From contig JBFKAV010000097.1 in NCBI GenBank assembly GCA_041621405.1, positions 1-14,168 on the forward strand: 14,168 nucleotides of DNA, read 5' to 3'. The DNA is from JBFKAV01 sp041621405. GTDB lineage: Bacteria > Pseudomonadota > Alphaproteobacteria > Rhodobacterales > Rhodobacteraceae. Made by a program: the position numbers and the translations under genes. The notes beneath the pieces were generated by a model that saw nothing but the letters and a program-made list of their open reading frames with translations, searched no databases and was not told where the DNA came from. Positions 1 to 6,664 of this stretch are shown one piece after another (position 1 is the stretch's first letter; each line of letters begins with the position of its first letter).

Positions 1-111
1 ACGATGCCGGCCAATCTTGCGGTGCTTCCCGGCATCCCCACCGAGGATTGCTGCGTCGGCCGGCCTCAGGTCTGCCGGCCGCTGATCGAAGAGAGCGCCT
101 GCGCCATTTGA
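1..111 (+). CDS. C-terminal tail of an ArsR-like repressor (partial)
   Basis: An open frame enters from the left edge and stops at TGA 109-111. Its last residues read TEDCCVGRPQVCRPLIEE. The Cys-Cys pair followed by G-R-P and another Cys resembles the C-terminal tail of many proteobacterial ArsR arsenic repressors, where these cysteines belong to the metalloid-sensing segment. The next gene, a broken arsenate reductase, begins at ATG 111-113, overlapping this stop as TGATG. That is the usual arsR-arsC order. The DNA-binding domain lies outside the window, so I cannot tell whether the gene is intact; the residues before TEDCC look less family-like and may already be decayed. The call rests on a short tail plus context. 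Confidence 0.45.
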   Translation, partial: TMPANLAVLPGIPTEDCCVGRPQVCRPLIEESACAI

Positions 112-470
112 TGGACCCCATGAGCCAGCCAACGAACGTTTGCTTTCTTTGCACTGGGAGCTCCGTCCGCTCGATCCTGAACCGCGACGGCGAAGGGCGG
201 CTCCGTGCCTTCTCGGCCTGGACACATCCGAAGGGGTCTGCACCCGATGGCGCTGCGGATCCTGGAAAACCATCGGCGCGACACGGCCTTCGCCCGGCTG
301 AAGAGACGGGATGAGGTCGCGGCTGACGAGGCGCGGGAGACGCATTTCGACATCACCGTCTGCGACGACGCGGCCGGCGAGGTCTGCCCGATCTGGCCCG
401 GGCGCAAGAGGACCGCGTATTGGGGCCTGCCCGACCCGGCGGTGGTGGATGGCGGTGAGGCGGAGAGCCA
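111..470 (+). pseudogene. arsC: Broken arsenate reductase (LMW-phosphatase-type ArsC)
   Basis: Two pieces in different frames together resemble thioredoxin-coupled, low-molecular-weight-phosphatase-type arsenate reductase. Piece 1 (from ATG 111 or ATG 120) reads NVCFLCTGSSVRS, the C-X5-R catalytic P-loop with Cys14, then ILNRDGEGRLRAFSA and HPKG. Piece 2, from about 238, continues LHPMALRILENHRRDT and then ITVCDDAAGEVCPIWPG and AYWGLPDPAVVDGGEAE. Three lesions are visible. About five residues (the usual I-M-A-E-A/C) are missing after the P-loop. There is a frameshift near 232-239, best explained by loss of 2 nt because the family has one extra residue between HPKG and V/L-HP. Family similarity ends near 470, so the C-terminal helix is gone. 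The CX5R loop is retained, but a functional full-length enzyme is not possible as read. It lies directly behind the ArsR-like tail. Confidence 0.72.
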
Positions 471-554
471 CATCGCCTCGGGCGAGGCCGGCCGGCGTCC
501 GGCAGACCGATCCACCGGGCGCCGTCCCTTGAAATGCGACGGCCGGTATCGTTC

Positions 555-574
555 GTGTCCGCCTTGCGGGACAC
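555..574 (-). terminator. Hairpin downstream of the deaminase
   Basis: An inverted repeat GTGTCC (555-560) / GGACAC (569-574), with an 8-nt loop, lies about 50 nt past the stop of the minus-strand deaminase. It could end that transcript. No U-run follows on the minus strand, so a factor-independent terminator is only a guess. The rest of 471-624 shows no gene I can support, only a 5-bp GC hairpin at 475-488. Confidence 0.25.
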
Positions 575-624
575 TTCAGCCATTCGGCGATGCGGGAGGA
601 CGTGTGACGGAGCCGCAGTCGCCT

Positions 625-1125
625 TCAGGACTGGCTCTTCCAGAAAGTCCGGTGCGGCGCAGCGATCCGTTCTTCAAGCTCGGCAAACGGGCCGCGCACT
701 TCGACGGGACGCTGCCCCGCTGCGAAGACGGTCCTGCAGGAGAGGTCCTGCGTCGGGTTCTCCTTGCTGTCCCCGGTCAATTCGGCCAGCCGCCGTTCGG
801 TCATCCCGAACACCGCCGCGCCGATCTCGGCCCAGTAGATCGTCCCCGCACACATCGTGCAGGGCTCGACCGAGGTATAGAGGGTCGCCCCGCGCAACGT
901 TGCAATATCGAAACGCCGCGCCGCATCGCGCGCCAGGTTCGCCTCGGCGTGACCCGGTCCGCCATCGACGGAATGCGTATTCATCGCCTCTGCAAGGACC
1001 TGCCCTCCAGCCGAGACCAGGACCGCGGCGAAAGGATGATTGCCTTCCTTCACCGAAAGTTCGGCAAGTTCAATCGTGCGTACCAGCCACGCGATATCCA
1101 CATCTCTGCTTGCGGGCTTTTCCAT
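625..1125 (-). CDS. Zinc-dependent nucleoside/guanine deaminase family protein
   Basis: A 166-residue member of the cytidine/deoxycytidylate deaminase fold. Zinc and catalytic residues are clear: H59-A-E61 (in GHAEANLARDA) and P88-C89-x-x-C92 (in SVEPCTMCAG). The stretch TIYWAEIGAAVFGMTE after the second motif resembles bacterial guanine deaminases (usually AIYWA) more than tRNA-adenosine or cytidine deaminases, and the length suits them. The likely reaction is hydrolytic removal of an amino group from guanine or a related purine in the cytoplasm; the substrate is inferred. I chose ATG 1125 because GAGG lies 8 nt upstream and the conserved region begins soon after. An upstream GTG at 1179 would add 18 residues of unconvincing sequence. 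It lies 209 nt beyond hutU on the same strand, so it may be independently expressed or read through from hut. Confidence 0.85.
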   Translation of the reverse strand: MEKPASRDVDIAWLVRTIELAELSVKEGNHPFAAVLVSAGGQVLAEAMNTHSVDGGPGHAEANLARDAARRFDIATLRGATLYTSVEPCTMCAGTIYWAEIGAAVFGMTERRLAELTGDSKENPTQDLSCRTVFAAGQRPVEVRGPFAELEERIAAPHRTFWKSQS

Positions 1126-1165
1126 GCCGATGACCTCGAAAGGGCGACCGATATCGCTGCGTCCC

Positions 1166-1198
1166 GACAGGGTCGTCACCCTTTCATCGCCCTGTCAA
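1166..1198 (-). promoter_or_regulatory. Possible promoter/operator of the deaminase
   Basis: A perfect TTGACA (minus strand, 1198-1193) lies 68 nt upstream of the chosen deaminase start. It overlaps one arm of a 7-bp inverted repeat, GACAGGG (1166-1172) / CCCTGTC (1190-1196), with a 17-nt spacer. No good -10 hexamer sits at the right distance (the 17-bp position reads CGACCC), so the promoter call is weak. The inverted repeat could be a repressor site. A second small hairpin, GGTCTG/CAGACC, lies at 1214-1232. Confidence 0.25.
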
Positions 1199-1334
1199 AC
1201 GCATTTCGCAGGAGGTCTGCTCCAGACAGACCCATGTCGCTTGCATCAGGCTCGAAGCGGGCGACCGCGCTTTCGGGGCCAGGCCTTCTCACGTCTTCAG
1301 GCCGAAGGCTCGCGCACCCGCCTCCCAGAGCCGG

Positions 1335-3020
1335 TCAGGCCCCGAAGAGCGCCGGCAGGCGCAGCCCGTGCTCCCTGGCGCAGGCGATCGCCTCGTCGTA
1401 GCCGGCGTCGGCGTGGCGCCAGACGCCCGAGGCGGGGTCGTTCCAGAGCACGCGTTCAAGCCGGCGCGCGGCCTCCTCCGTGCCGTCGGCCACGATCACC
1501 ATGCCGGCGTGCTGGGAGAAGCCTATGCCGACGCCGCCGCCGTGGTGGAGCGATACCCAGGTCGCCCCGGAGGCGCAGTTGACAAGCGCGTTCAGGAGCG
1601 GCCAGTCGGAGACCGCGTCCGAGCCGTCCTTCATCGCTTCGGTCTCGCGATTGGGCGAGGCGACGGATCCGGAATCGAGGTGGTCGCGGCCGATGACGAT
1701 CGGGGCCTTGAGCTCGCCCGAGGCCACCATCTCGTTGAACATCAGCCCGGCGCGGTGTCGGTCGCCGAGGCCGATCCAGCAAATCCGCGCCGGCAGGCCC
1801 TGGAAGGCGATGCGCTCGGCCGCCATGTCGAGCCAGCGGTGCAGATGCGCGTTCTCGGGGAAGAGCGACTTCATCGCGGCGTCGGTCCTGGCGATGTCCT
1901 CGGGGTCGCCGGAGAGGGCTACCCAGCGGAACGGGCCGATGCCGCGGCAGAAAAGCGGGCGGATATAGGCCGGCACGAAGCCCGGGAAGGCGAAGGCATC
2001 CTTCAGCCCCTCTTCCTGGGCGACCTGGCGGATGTTGTTGCCGTAATCGAAGGTGGGCACGCCCATGCGGTGGAAATCGGTCATCGCGGCGACATGGGCC
2101 TTCATCGAGGCGCGGGCGGCCTGTTCGACGGCCTTGGGGTCGGTCTCCTGCTTCGCGCGCCAGTCGGCGACGGTCCAGCCTTTCGGGCAGTAGCCGTGGA
2201 CCGGGTCGTGGGCCGAGGTCTGGTCGGTCAGGAGGTCGGGGCGGAGGCCGCGGCGGGCGATCTCGGGGACGACCTCGGCGGCGTTGCCGAGAAGCCCCAC
2301 GGACTTCGCCTCGCCGGCCTTGGTCCAGCGGTCGATGAGGGCGAGCGCCGCGTCGAGGCTCGTCGCCTTCTCGTCGAGGTAGCGGGTGCGCAGGCGGAAA
2401 TCGATCCGGGTCTCGTCGACCTCGATGGCGAGGCAGCAGGCGCCGGCCATGACGGCGGCCAAGGGCTGCGCGCCGCCCATGCCGCCGAGGCCGGCGGTGA
2501 GGATCCAGCGGCCCTTGAGCTCGCCGCCGTAGTGCTGGCGGCCGGCCTCGGCGAAGGTCTCGTAGGTGCCTTGGACGATGCCCTGGGTGCCGATGTAGAT
2601 CCAGCTGCCGGCGGTCATCTGGCCGTACATCATCAGGCCCTTGCGGTCGAGCTCGTTGAAGTGGTCCCAGGTCGCCCAGCGTGGCACGAGGTTGGAGTTG
2701 GCGATGAGCACGCGGGGCGCGTCCGGGTGCGTGCGGATCACGGCGACGGGGCGGCCGGACTGTACGATGAGGGTCTCGTCGGCCTCCAGCGTCTTCAGGG
2801 TGGCCACGATGCGGTCGAAGTCGTCCCAGGTGCGGGCAGCGCGACCGATGCCGCCGTAGACGACAAGCTCGTGCGGGTTCTCGGCGACGTCGGGGTGGAG
2901 GTTGTTCATCAGCATCCGCATCGGCGCCTCGGTGAGCCAGCTTCTGGCGCTGATCTCGGGGCCGGTGGGCGGATAGACGTCGCGGAGGTTGTGGCGCGGG
3001 CCTGGGGATTTTTCGGTCAT
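1335..3020 (-). CDS. hutU: Urocanate hydratase (urocanase)
   Basis: Second step of histidine breakdown: adds water to urocanate to give 4-imidazolone-5-propionate, using tightly bound NAD+ as an electrophile, in the cytoplasm. The 561-residue length is normal. Visible hallmarks are GLGGMGGAQPLA (residues 178-189, the NAD-binding glycine-rich loop) and the urocanase signature FQGLPARICW (406-415), whose Cys414 corresponds to the essential cysteine near position 410 in Pseudomonas. The N-terminal YGGIGRAARTW and the C-terminal SLHHGGGVGIGFSQHAG are also typical. I chose ATG 3020 because GGAGG sits 5 nt upstream; the frame stays open for 137 more codons, but that extension is low-complexity shadow sequence overlapping hutG. 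Its ATG overlaps the hutG stop as ATGA. It is the last gene of hutIHGU. Confidence 0.98.
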   Translation of the reverse strand: MTEKSPGPRHNLRDVYPPTGPEISARSWLTEAPMRMLMNNLHPDVAENPHELVVYGGIGRAARTWDDFDRIVATLKTLEADETLIVQSGRPVAVIRTHPDAPRVLIANSNLVPRWATWDHFNELDRKGLMMYGQMTAGSWIYIGTQGIVQGTYETFAEAGRQHYGGELKGRWILTAGLGGMGGAQPLAAVMAGACCLAIEVDETRIDFRLRTRYLDEKATSLDAALALIDRWTKAGEAKSVGLLGNAAEVVPEIARRGLRPDLLTDQTSAHDPVHGYCPKGWTVADWRAKQETDPKAVEQAARASMKAHVAAMTDFHRMGVPTFDYGNNIRQVAQEEGLKDAFAFPGFVPAYIRPLFCRGIGPFRWVALSGDPEDIARTDAAMKSLFPENAHLHRWLDMAAERIAFQGLPARICWIGLGDRHRAGLMFNEMVASGELKAPIVIGRDHLDSGSVASPNRETEAMKDGSDAVSDWPLLNALVNCASGATWVSLHHGGGVGIGFSQHAGMVIVADGTEEAARRLERVLWNDPASGVWRHADAGYDEAIACAREHGLRLPALFGA

Positions 3021-3859
3021 GCGGGCCTCCATTCGGCGATGTCGGAGAGGATGCGGGCGAGGAGCGGGCGAAGGCGCGCGGCCTTCGCTTCGGAATAGGT
3101 CCAGGGGGCGGCCTCGGCCTCGAGATAGGCGGACTGGGCGATCTCCATCTGGATCGAGTGCAAGCCCCCGGCGGGGCGGCCGTAGTGACGCGTGGTCCAG
3201 CCGCCCTTGAAGCGGCCGTTTAGGACGGCGGTGAACTTCGTCTCTTTCTTCCGGGCCGCTTCGGCGGGCCGGGCGCTGCCCACCGTTGTTCCAGGACGGT
3301 CGGCGCCGCAGGCCGCTGCGACCATCCGTTCCAGCTCTGGCGCGCAACTCGTGCCGCCGTTGGTGCCGATGTTGAGGTCGGGCAGCCTCCCCTCGAACAG
3401 GAACGGGATCTCCGAACGGATGGAGTGGCAATCCCAGAGGATCGCGAGGCCGTGGCGCGCCTTTGCGCGCTCGAGCGCGCCGGCGAGGGCGGCGTGGTAG
3501 GGGGCGTGGAAGGCGGCGCGGCGGCGTTCGATCTCGGCGGCGTCGGGTTCCTCGGTCCAGATCGGGCGTCCGTCGAAGTCGGTGACGGGGACAAGCCCGG
3601 TGGTGTTCTGGCCGGGATAGAGCGAGGCGCCGGAGGGGTCGCGGTTGGCGTCGATCAGGTAGCGGTGGAAGGTGGCGCGAACCACGGTCGCGCCGGGCAG
3701 GAGCCCCTCGTAGAGCCGGCCTATGTGCCAGTCCGTGTCGGCGAGGGCACGGCCGGTTGCATTGAGCCGTGCGGCCACCGCCTCGGGCAGCCAGGTGCTG
3801 CCGTGGGGCTGGCCGAGGACGACCGGGCCGTCGCCGGGGATGACCTCGACCGGTGTCAT
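3017..3859 (-). CDS. hutG: N-formylglutamate deformylase
   Basis: Last step of the five-step route: hydrolyses N-formyl-L-glutamate to glutamate and formate. The protein is 280 residues and belongs to the formylglutamate amidohydrolase family, not to the arginase-like formiminoglutamase that shares the name HutG. Supporting segments are DTDWHIGRLYEGL (41-53), FHRYLIDANRDPSGASLYPG (64-83), LWDCHSIRSEIPFLF (141-155, probable metal and active-site residues D143, H145), LPDLNIGTNGGTSC (159-172) and LNGRFKGGWTTRHYG (213-227). The presence of HutF in the divergent operon fits this family exactly, because HutF makes its substrate. The ATG overlaps the hutH stop, and its TGA overlaps the hutU ATG, each by 4 nt. 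The upstream sequence is only weakly purine-rich, so translation probably depends on coupling to hutH. Confidence 0.96.
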   Translation of the reverse strand: MTPVEVIPGDGPVVLGQPHGSTWLPEAVAARLNATGRALADTDWHIGRLYEGLLPGATVVRATFHRYLIDANRDPSGASLYPGQNTTGLVPVTDFDGRPIWTEEPDAAEIERRRAAFHAPYHAALAGALERAKARHGLAILWDCHSIRSEIPFLFEGRLPDLNIGTNGGTSCAPELERMVAAACGADRPGTTVGSARPAEAARKKETKFTAVLNGRFKGGWTTRHYGRPAGGLHSIQMEIAQSAYLEAEAAPWTYSEAKAARLRPLLARILSDIAEWRPA

Positions 3860-5382
3860 GCCAGCGCCGGGAGCGCGAGGCCGGAGGCCTCGACCAGCGC
3901 GCCCGAGGCGACGAGGCGTGCGGCGGCTTCGAGGTCGGGGGCGAGGAAGCGGTCGGGGCCGAGCGCGGGGACCTCGGCGCGGAGCCGGGCGAGGACGCGC
4001 TGCAGCGGCTCGGAGGTCTCCAAGGGCGCGCGGAACTCGATCCCCTGCGCGGCGCAGAGCGCCTCGATGCCGAGGATGCGGGTGAGGTTCCCGACCATCG
4101 GCGCGAGCCGCCGGGCGCCGTGGGCGGCCATGCTGACGTGATCTTCCTGGTTGGCGGACGTGGGCGTGCTGTCGGTGACCGTGGGCGTGGCGAGGTGCTT
4201 GTTCTCGCTCATCAGGGCGGCGGTCGTGACCTCGGCGATCATGTAGCCCGAGTTGAGGCCGGGCTCGGGCGTCAGGAACGGTGGCAGGTCGAAGGAGAGC
4301 GTGGGGTCGACCATCAGCGCCACCCGGCGCTGGGCGATGGCGCCGATCTCGGCCACGGCCAGCGCGATCATGTCGGCGGCGAAGCCCACCGGCTCGGCGT
4401 GAAAATTGCCGCCGGAGACGATCTGGCCGCCGGGGAGCACGAGCGGGTTGTCGGTGGCGGCGTTGGCCTCGGTCTGAAGCGTGGCCGCGGCCATGCGCAG
4501 GACGTCCATCGCCGCGCCGGTGACCTGCGGCTGGCAGCGGATGCAGTAGGGGTCCTGCACCCGGGTGTCGCCCTCGCGGTGGCTTTCGCGGATCGCCGAG
4601 CCCTCGAGCAGGTCGCGCATCGCGGCGGCCACCTCGATCTGGCCGCGGTGGCCGCGGAGCGCGTGGATCTCGGGCAGGAGCGGTGCCGTCGAGCCCATGA
4701 TCGCGTCGGTCGACATCGCGCCGGTGACGAGCGCGGCCTCTGCCGCCCGCCAACCGCCGAAGAGGCCGGCCAGCGCGTGCGCGGTGGAGAACTGGGTGCC
4801 GTTGATCAGCGCCAGCCCCTCCTTGGGTCCGAGCGCGATCGGCGCGAGCCCGGCGCGGGAGAGCGCCGTGGCGCCGGGAATGATCTCGCCGCCGAGCTCG
4901 GCCTCGCCTTCGCCGATCATCACCGCGGTCATGTGGGCCAGGGGCGCGAGATCGCCCGAGGCGCCGACCGAGCCTTGCGCGGGCACGACCGGCGTGACGC
5001 CGTTGGCGAGCATGGCTTCGAGCATTGCGACCGTCTCCCAGCGCGTGCCCGAGGCGCCGCGGCCGAGCGAGAGGAGCTTCAGCGCCATCATCAGCCGGGT
5101 GATCGCGCGCGACGTGGCGGGGCCGACGCCGGCGGCGTGCGAGAGGATGAGGTTCCGCTGCAGGGCGGCGGTGTCCTTCGCGGCGATGCGGACCGAGGCG
5201 AGCTTGCCGAAACCGGTGTTGACGCCGTAGGCGGGCGCCTCGCCAGCGGCGGCGTCGGCCACGGCGGTCGCGGCGGCCTCGACGGCCGGGCGGCAGGCGG
5301 GGTCGAGCCGGGCGGGCGCCTCCTCGCGCCAGAGCCGTTCGAGCGTGGCGAGCGTCGTGGCGCCGGGGGTGAGGGTCAGCAC
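3856..5382 (-). CDS. hutH: Histidine ammonia-lyase (histidase)
   Basis: First committed step: removes ammonia from L-histidine to give trans-urocanate. The 508-residue protein has the normal family length. The Ala-Ser-Gly triad that cyclises into the MIO electrophile is at 141-143 inside GSVGASGDLAPLAHM. The catalytic Tyr52 lies in AYGVNTGFGKL, and QRNLILSHAAGVG (75-87) and LINGTQFSTAHAL are also diagnostic. The start is GTG at 5382: GGAGG lies 6 nt upstream and the sequence begins VLTLTPGATTLATLERL as in homologues. The frame is open much further upstream, but that is antisense-like shadow within hutI. It overlaps the hutI end by 7 nt and its stop overlaps the hutG ATG by 4 nt, so it sits inside a tightly coupled operon. 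Confidence 0.98.
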   Translation of the reverse strand: MLTLTPGATTLATLERLWREEAPARLDPACRPAVEAAATAVADAAAGEAPAYGVNTGFGKLASVRIAAKDTAALQRNLILSHAAGVGPATSRAITRLMMALKLLSLGRGASGTRWETVAMLEAMLANGVTPVVPAQGSVGASGDLAPLAHMTAVMIGEGEAELGGEIIPGATALSRAGLAPIALGPKEGLALINGTQFSTAHALAGLFGGWRAAEAALVTGAMSTDAIMGSTAPLLPEIHALRGHRGQIEVAAAMRDLLEGSAIRESHREGDTRVQDPYCIRCQPQVTGAAMDVLRMAAATLQTEANAATDNPLVLPGGQIVSGGNFHAEPVGFAADMIALAVAEIGAIAQRRVALMVDPTLSFDLPPFLTPEPGLNSGYMIAEVTTAALMSENKHLATPTVTDSTPTSANQEDHVSMAAHGARRLAPMVGNLTRILGIEALCAAQGIEFRAPLETSEPLQRVLARLRAEVPALGPDRFLAPDLEAAARLVASGALVEASGLALPALA

Positions 5383-6581
5383 GGCGAGCCTCCGAGGAAG
5401 CGGGCGTGGAGCGCCGGGCCGCCGATCTGGTAGGCGAGCTCGGCCGGATGGTCGGCCTCCCAGACGGCGAGGTCGGCGAGCTGGCCCGGGGCGATCGTGC
5501 CGCGGTCGCTGAGCCCGAGGGCGCGGGCGGCGTTCGCCGTCGCTCCGCGCAGCGCCTCTTCGGGGGTGAGGCGGAAGAGGGTGCAGGCCATGTTCATCGC
5601 CAGCGGCAGCGAGAGCATCGGCGAGGAGCCGGGGTTGAAGTCGGTCGCCACCGCCATCGGCACGCCGGCCTTGCGCAGCGCGGCGATCGGCGGCGCCTGG
5701 GTCTCGCGGAGGGTGTAGAAGGCGCCGGGCAGGATCACCGCCACGGTGGCCGCCGTCTTCATCGCCACGACGCCTTCGTCGTCGAGGTATTCGACGTGAT
5801 CGGCCGAAAGCGCCCCGTAGCGGGCCGCCAGCGCGGCGCCGCCGAGGTTCGAGAGCTGCTCGGCATGGAGCTTGACCGGCAGGCCGAGCTCCTTCGCCGC
5901 GTCGAACACGCGGGCGATCTCGGCGGGCGAGAAGGCGATGGTCTCGCAGAAGCCGTCGACGGCGTCGGCAAGTCCCTCGGCATGGGCGGCCCTGAGCGCG
6001 GGCAGGCAGACCTCGGCGAGATAGGCGGCGGGCTGGCCCGCGTAGTCGGGCGGGATCGCGTGGGCGCCGAGGAAGGAGGTGACGACGCGGACCGGGCGTT
6101 CGGCGGCGATGCGGCGGGCGGCGCGGAGCATGGCGAGCTCGGTCTCGAGGTCGAGTCCGTAGCCCGACTTGATCTCCAGCGTGGTGACGCCGAGGGCGAG
6201 CATCCGGTCGATGCGCGGGAGCGCCGCGGCCAGGAGCGCGTCTTCTCCCGCGGCGCGGGTGGCGCGGACGGTGGAGAGGATGCCGCCGCCGGCGCGGGCA
6301 ATCTCCTCGTAGCTGGCGCCTTCGAGGCGGGCCTCGAACTCGCGGGCGCGGGAGCCGGCGAAGACGCTGTGGGTGTGGCAGTCGACGAGCCCCGGCGTGA
6401 CCAGCCGGCCCCCGAGCGCGCGGGCCGGGAGCGCGCGGTACTCGGCCGGCAGCTCCGCCTCGGCGCCGGACCAGGCGATGCGGCCGCCCTGGACGGCCAC
6501 GGCGGCGTTCTCGACGAGGCCGTAGGGGGCCGGGCCGGTCATCGTGGCAAGCGTGGCGCCGGTGAGCAGAAGGTCGGACAT
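5376..6581 (-). CDS. hutI: Imidazolonepropionase
   Basis: Third step: opens the ring of 4-imidazolone-5-propionate to give N-formimino-L-glutamate. It is a 401-residue metal-dependent amidohydrolase. Metal ligands are visible as H69-T-H71 in GLVDCHTHSVFAGSR, H239 in KLHAEQ, H262 in SADHVEYL and D314 in ATDFNPGSS. FEARLEGASYEEIARAGGGI (82-101) is characteristic of HutI. It is the first gene of hutIHGU and starts 83 nt from the hutF start on the other strand. The ribosome site is weak (GGA about 7 nt upstream) and lies inside a 12-bp tandem duplication that directly precedes the ATG. Expression is expected to be controlled by HutC through the palindrome at 6637-6654. Confidence 0.97.
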   Translation of the reverse strand: MSDLLLTGATLATMTGPAPYGLVENAAVAVQGGRIAWSGAEAELPAEYRALPARALGGRLVTPGLVDCHTHSVFAGSRAREFEARLEGASYEEIARAGGGILSTVRATRAAGEDALLAAALPRIDRMLALGVTTLEIKSGYGLDLETELAMLRAARRIAAERPVRVVTSFLGAHAIPPDYAGQPAAYLAEVCLPALRAAHAEGLADAVDGFCETIAFSPAEIARVFDAAKELGLPVKLHAEQLSNLGGAALAARYGALSADHVEYLDDEGVVAMKTAATVAVILPGAFYTLRETQAPPIAALRKAGVPMAVATDFNPGSSPMLSLPLAMNMACTLFRLTPEEALRGATANAARALGLSDRGTIAPGQLADLAVWEADHPAELAYQIGGPALHARFLGGSPC

Positions 6582-6582
6582 G

Positions 6583-6606
6583 GGCGATTCCGGTGGCGAT
6601 TCCGGT
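6583..6606. repeat. Perfect 12-bp tandem duplication in the hutI leader
   Basis: GGCGATTCCGGT occurs twice in direct succession (6583-6594 and 6595-6606), immediately upstream of the hutI ATG at 6581. Read on the hutI strand, each copy carries a GGA that may serve as a weak ribosome-binding core. The second copy ends at the first base of the predicted hutF -35 box. It is directly visible; any role is inferred. Confidence 0.9.
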
Positions 6607-6635
6607 TGTCAGGACGAAATGTATGAGGTTATCAT
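6606..6635 (+). promoter_or_regulatory. Predicted hutFC promoter
   Basis: TTGTCA (6606-6611, 5 of 6 matches to TTGACA) and TATCAT (6630-6635, 5 of 6 matches to TATAAT) are separated by 18 bp. Transcription would start near 6641-6643, inside the 18-bp palindrome. This gives a very short leader ending in the GGAGG at 6655-6659 that serves hutF. The hexamers are seen; activity is inferred. Confidence 0.5.
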
Positions 6636-6646
6636 GAATATGTCTA
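6618..6646 (-). promoter_or_regulatory. Predicted hutIHGU promoter
   Basis: On the minus strand, TAGACA (6646-6641, 5 of 6 matches to TTGACA) and TACATT (6623-6618, 4 of 6 matches to TATAAT) are 17 bp apart. The -35 hexamer lies wholly inside the palindrome at 6637-6654, so a bound repressor would directly block RNA polymerase. The predicted start is near 6610, about 30 nt upstream of the hutI ATG. Confidence 0.45.
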
Positions 6647-6654
6647 GACATATT
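6637..6654. promoter_or_regulatory. HutC operator (perfect 18-bp palindrome)
   Basis: AATATGTCTAGACATATT is a perfect inverted repeat with no spacer, placed in the gap between divergent hutI and hutF. Its TGTCTAGACA core resembles the TGT-N4-ACA type of site described for HutC in other proteobacteria. The cognate repressor gene hutC lies in the rightward operon. The site ends one base before the hutF ribosome-binding GGAGG. HutC classically releases DNA when it binds urocanate. Binding here is inferred from symmetry, family knowledge and position. Confidence 0.8.
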
Positions 6655-6664
6655 GGAGGCCGCC

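Noticed and set aside
205..1401. Long plus-strand open frame covering the arsC remnant and the deaminase antisense
   Set aside because: Only 238-470 resembles a protein (ArsC). The remainder is antisense to the deaminase, which has clear catalytic motifs.
1368..3098. Plus-strand open frame antisense to hutU
   Set aside because: Val/Gly/Ala/Glu-rich shadow typical of GC-biased DNA; no ribosome site and no family motifs, while the opposite strand is an intact urocanase.
3853..6626. Two long plus-strand frames (3853-5433 and 5406-6626) antisense to hutH and hutI
   Set aside because: Gly/Ala/Arg/Glu-rich low-complexity translations opposite two complete enzymes; artefact of high GC at third positions.
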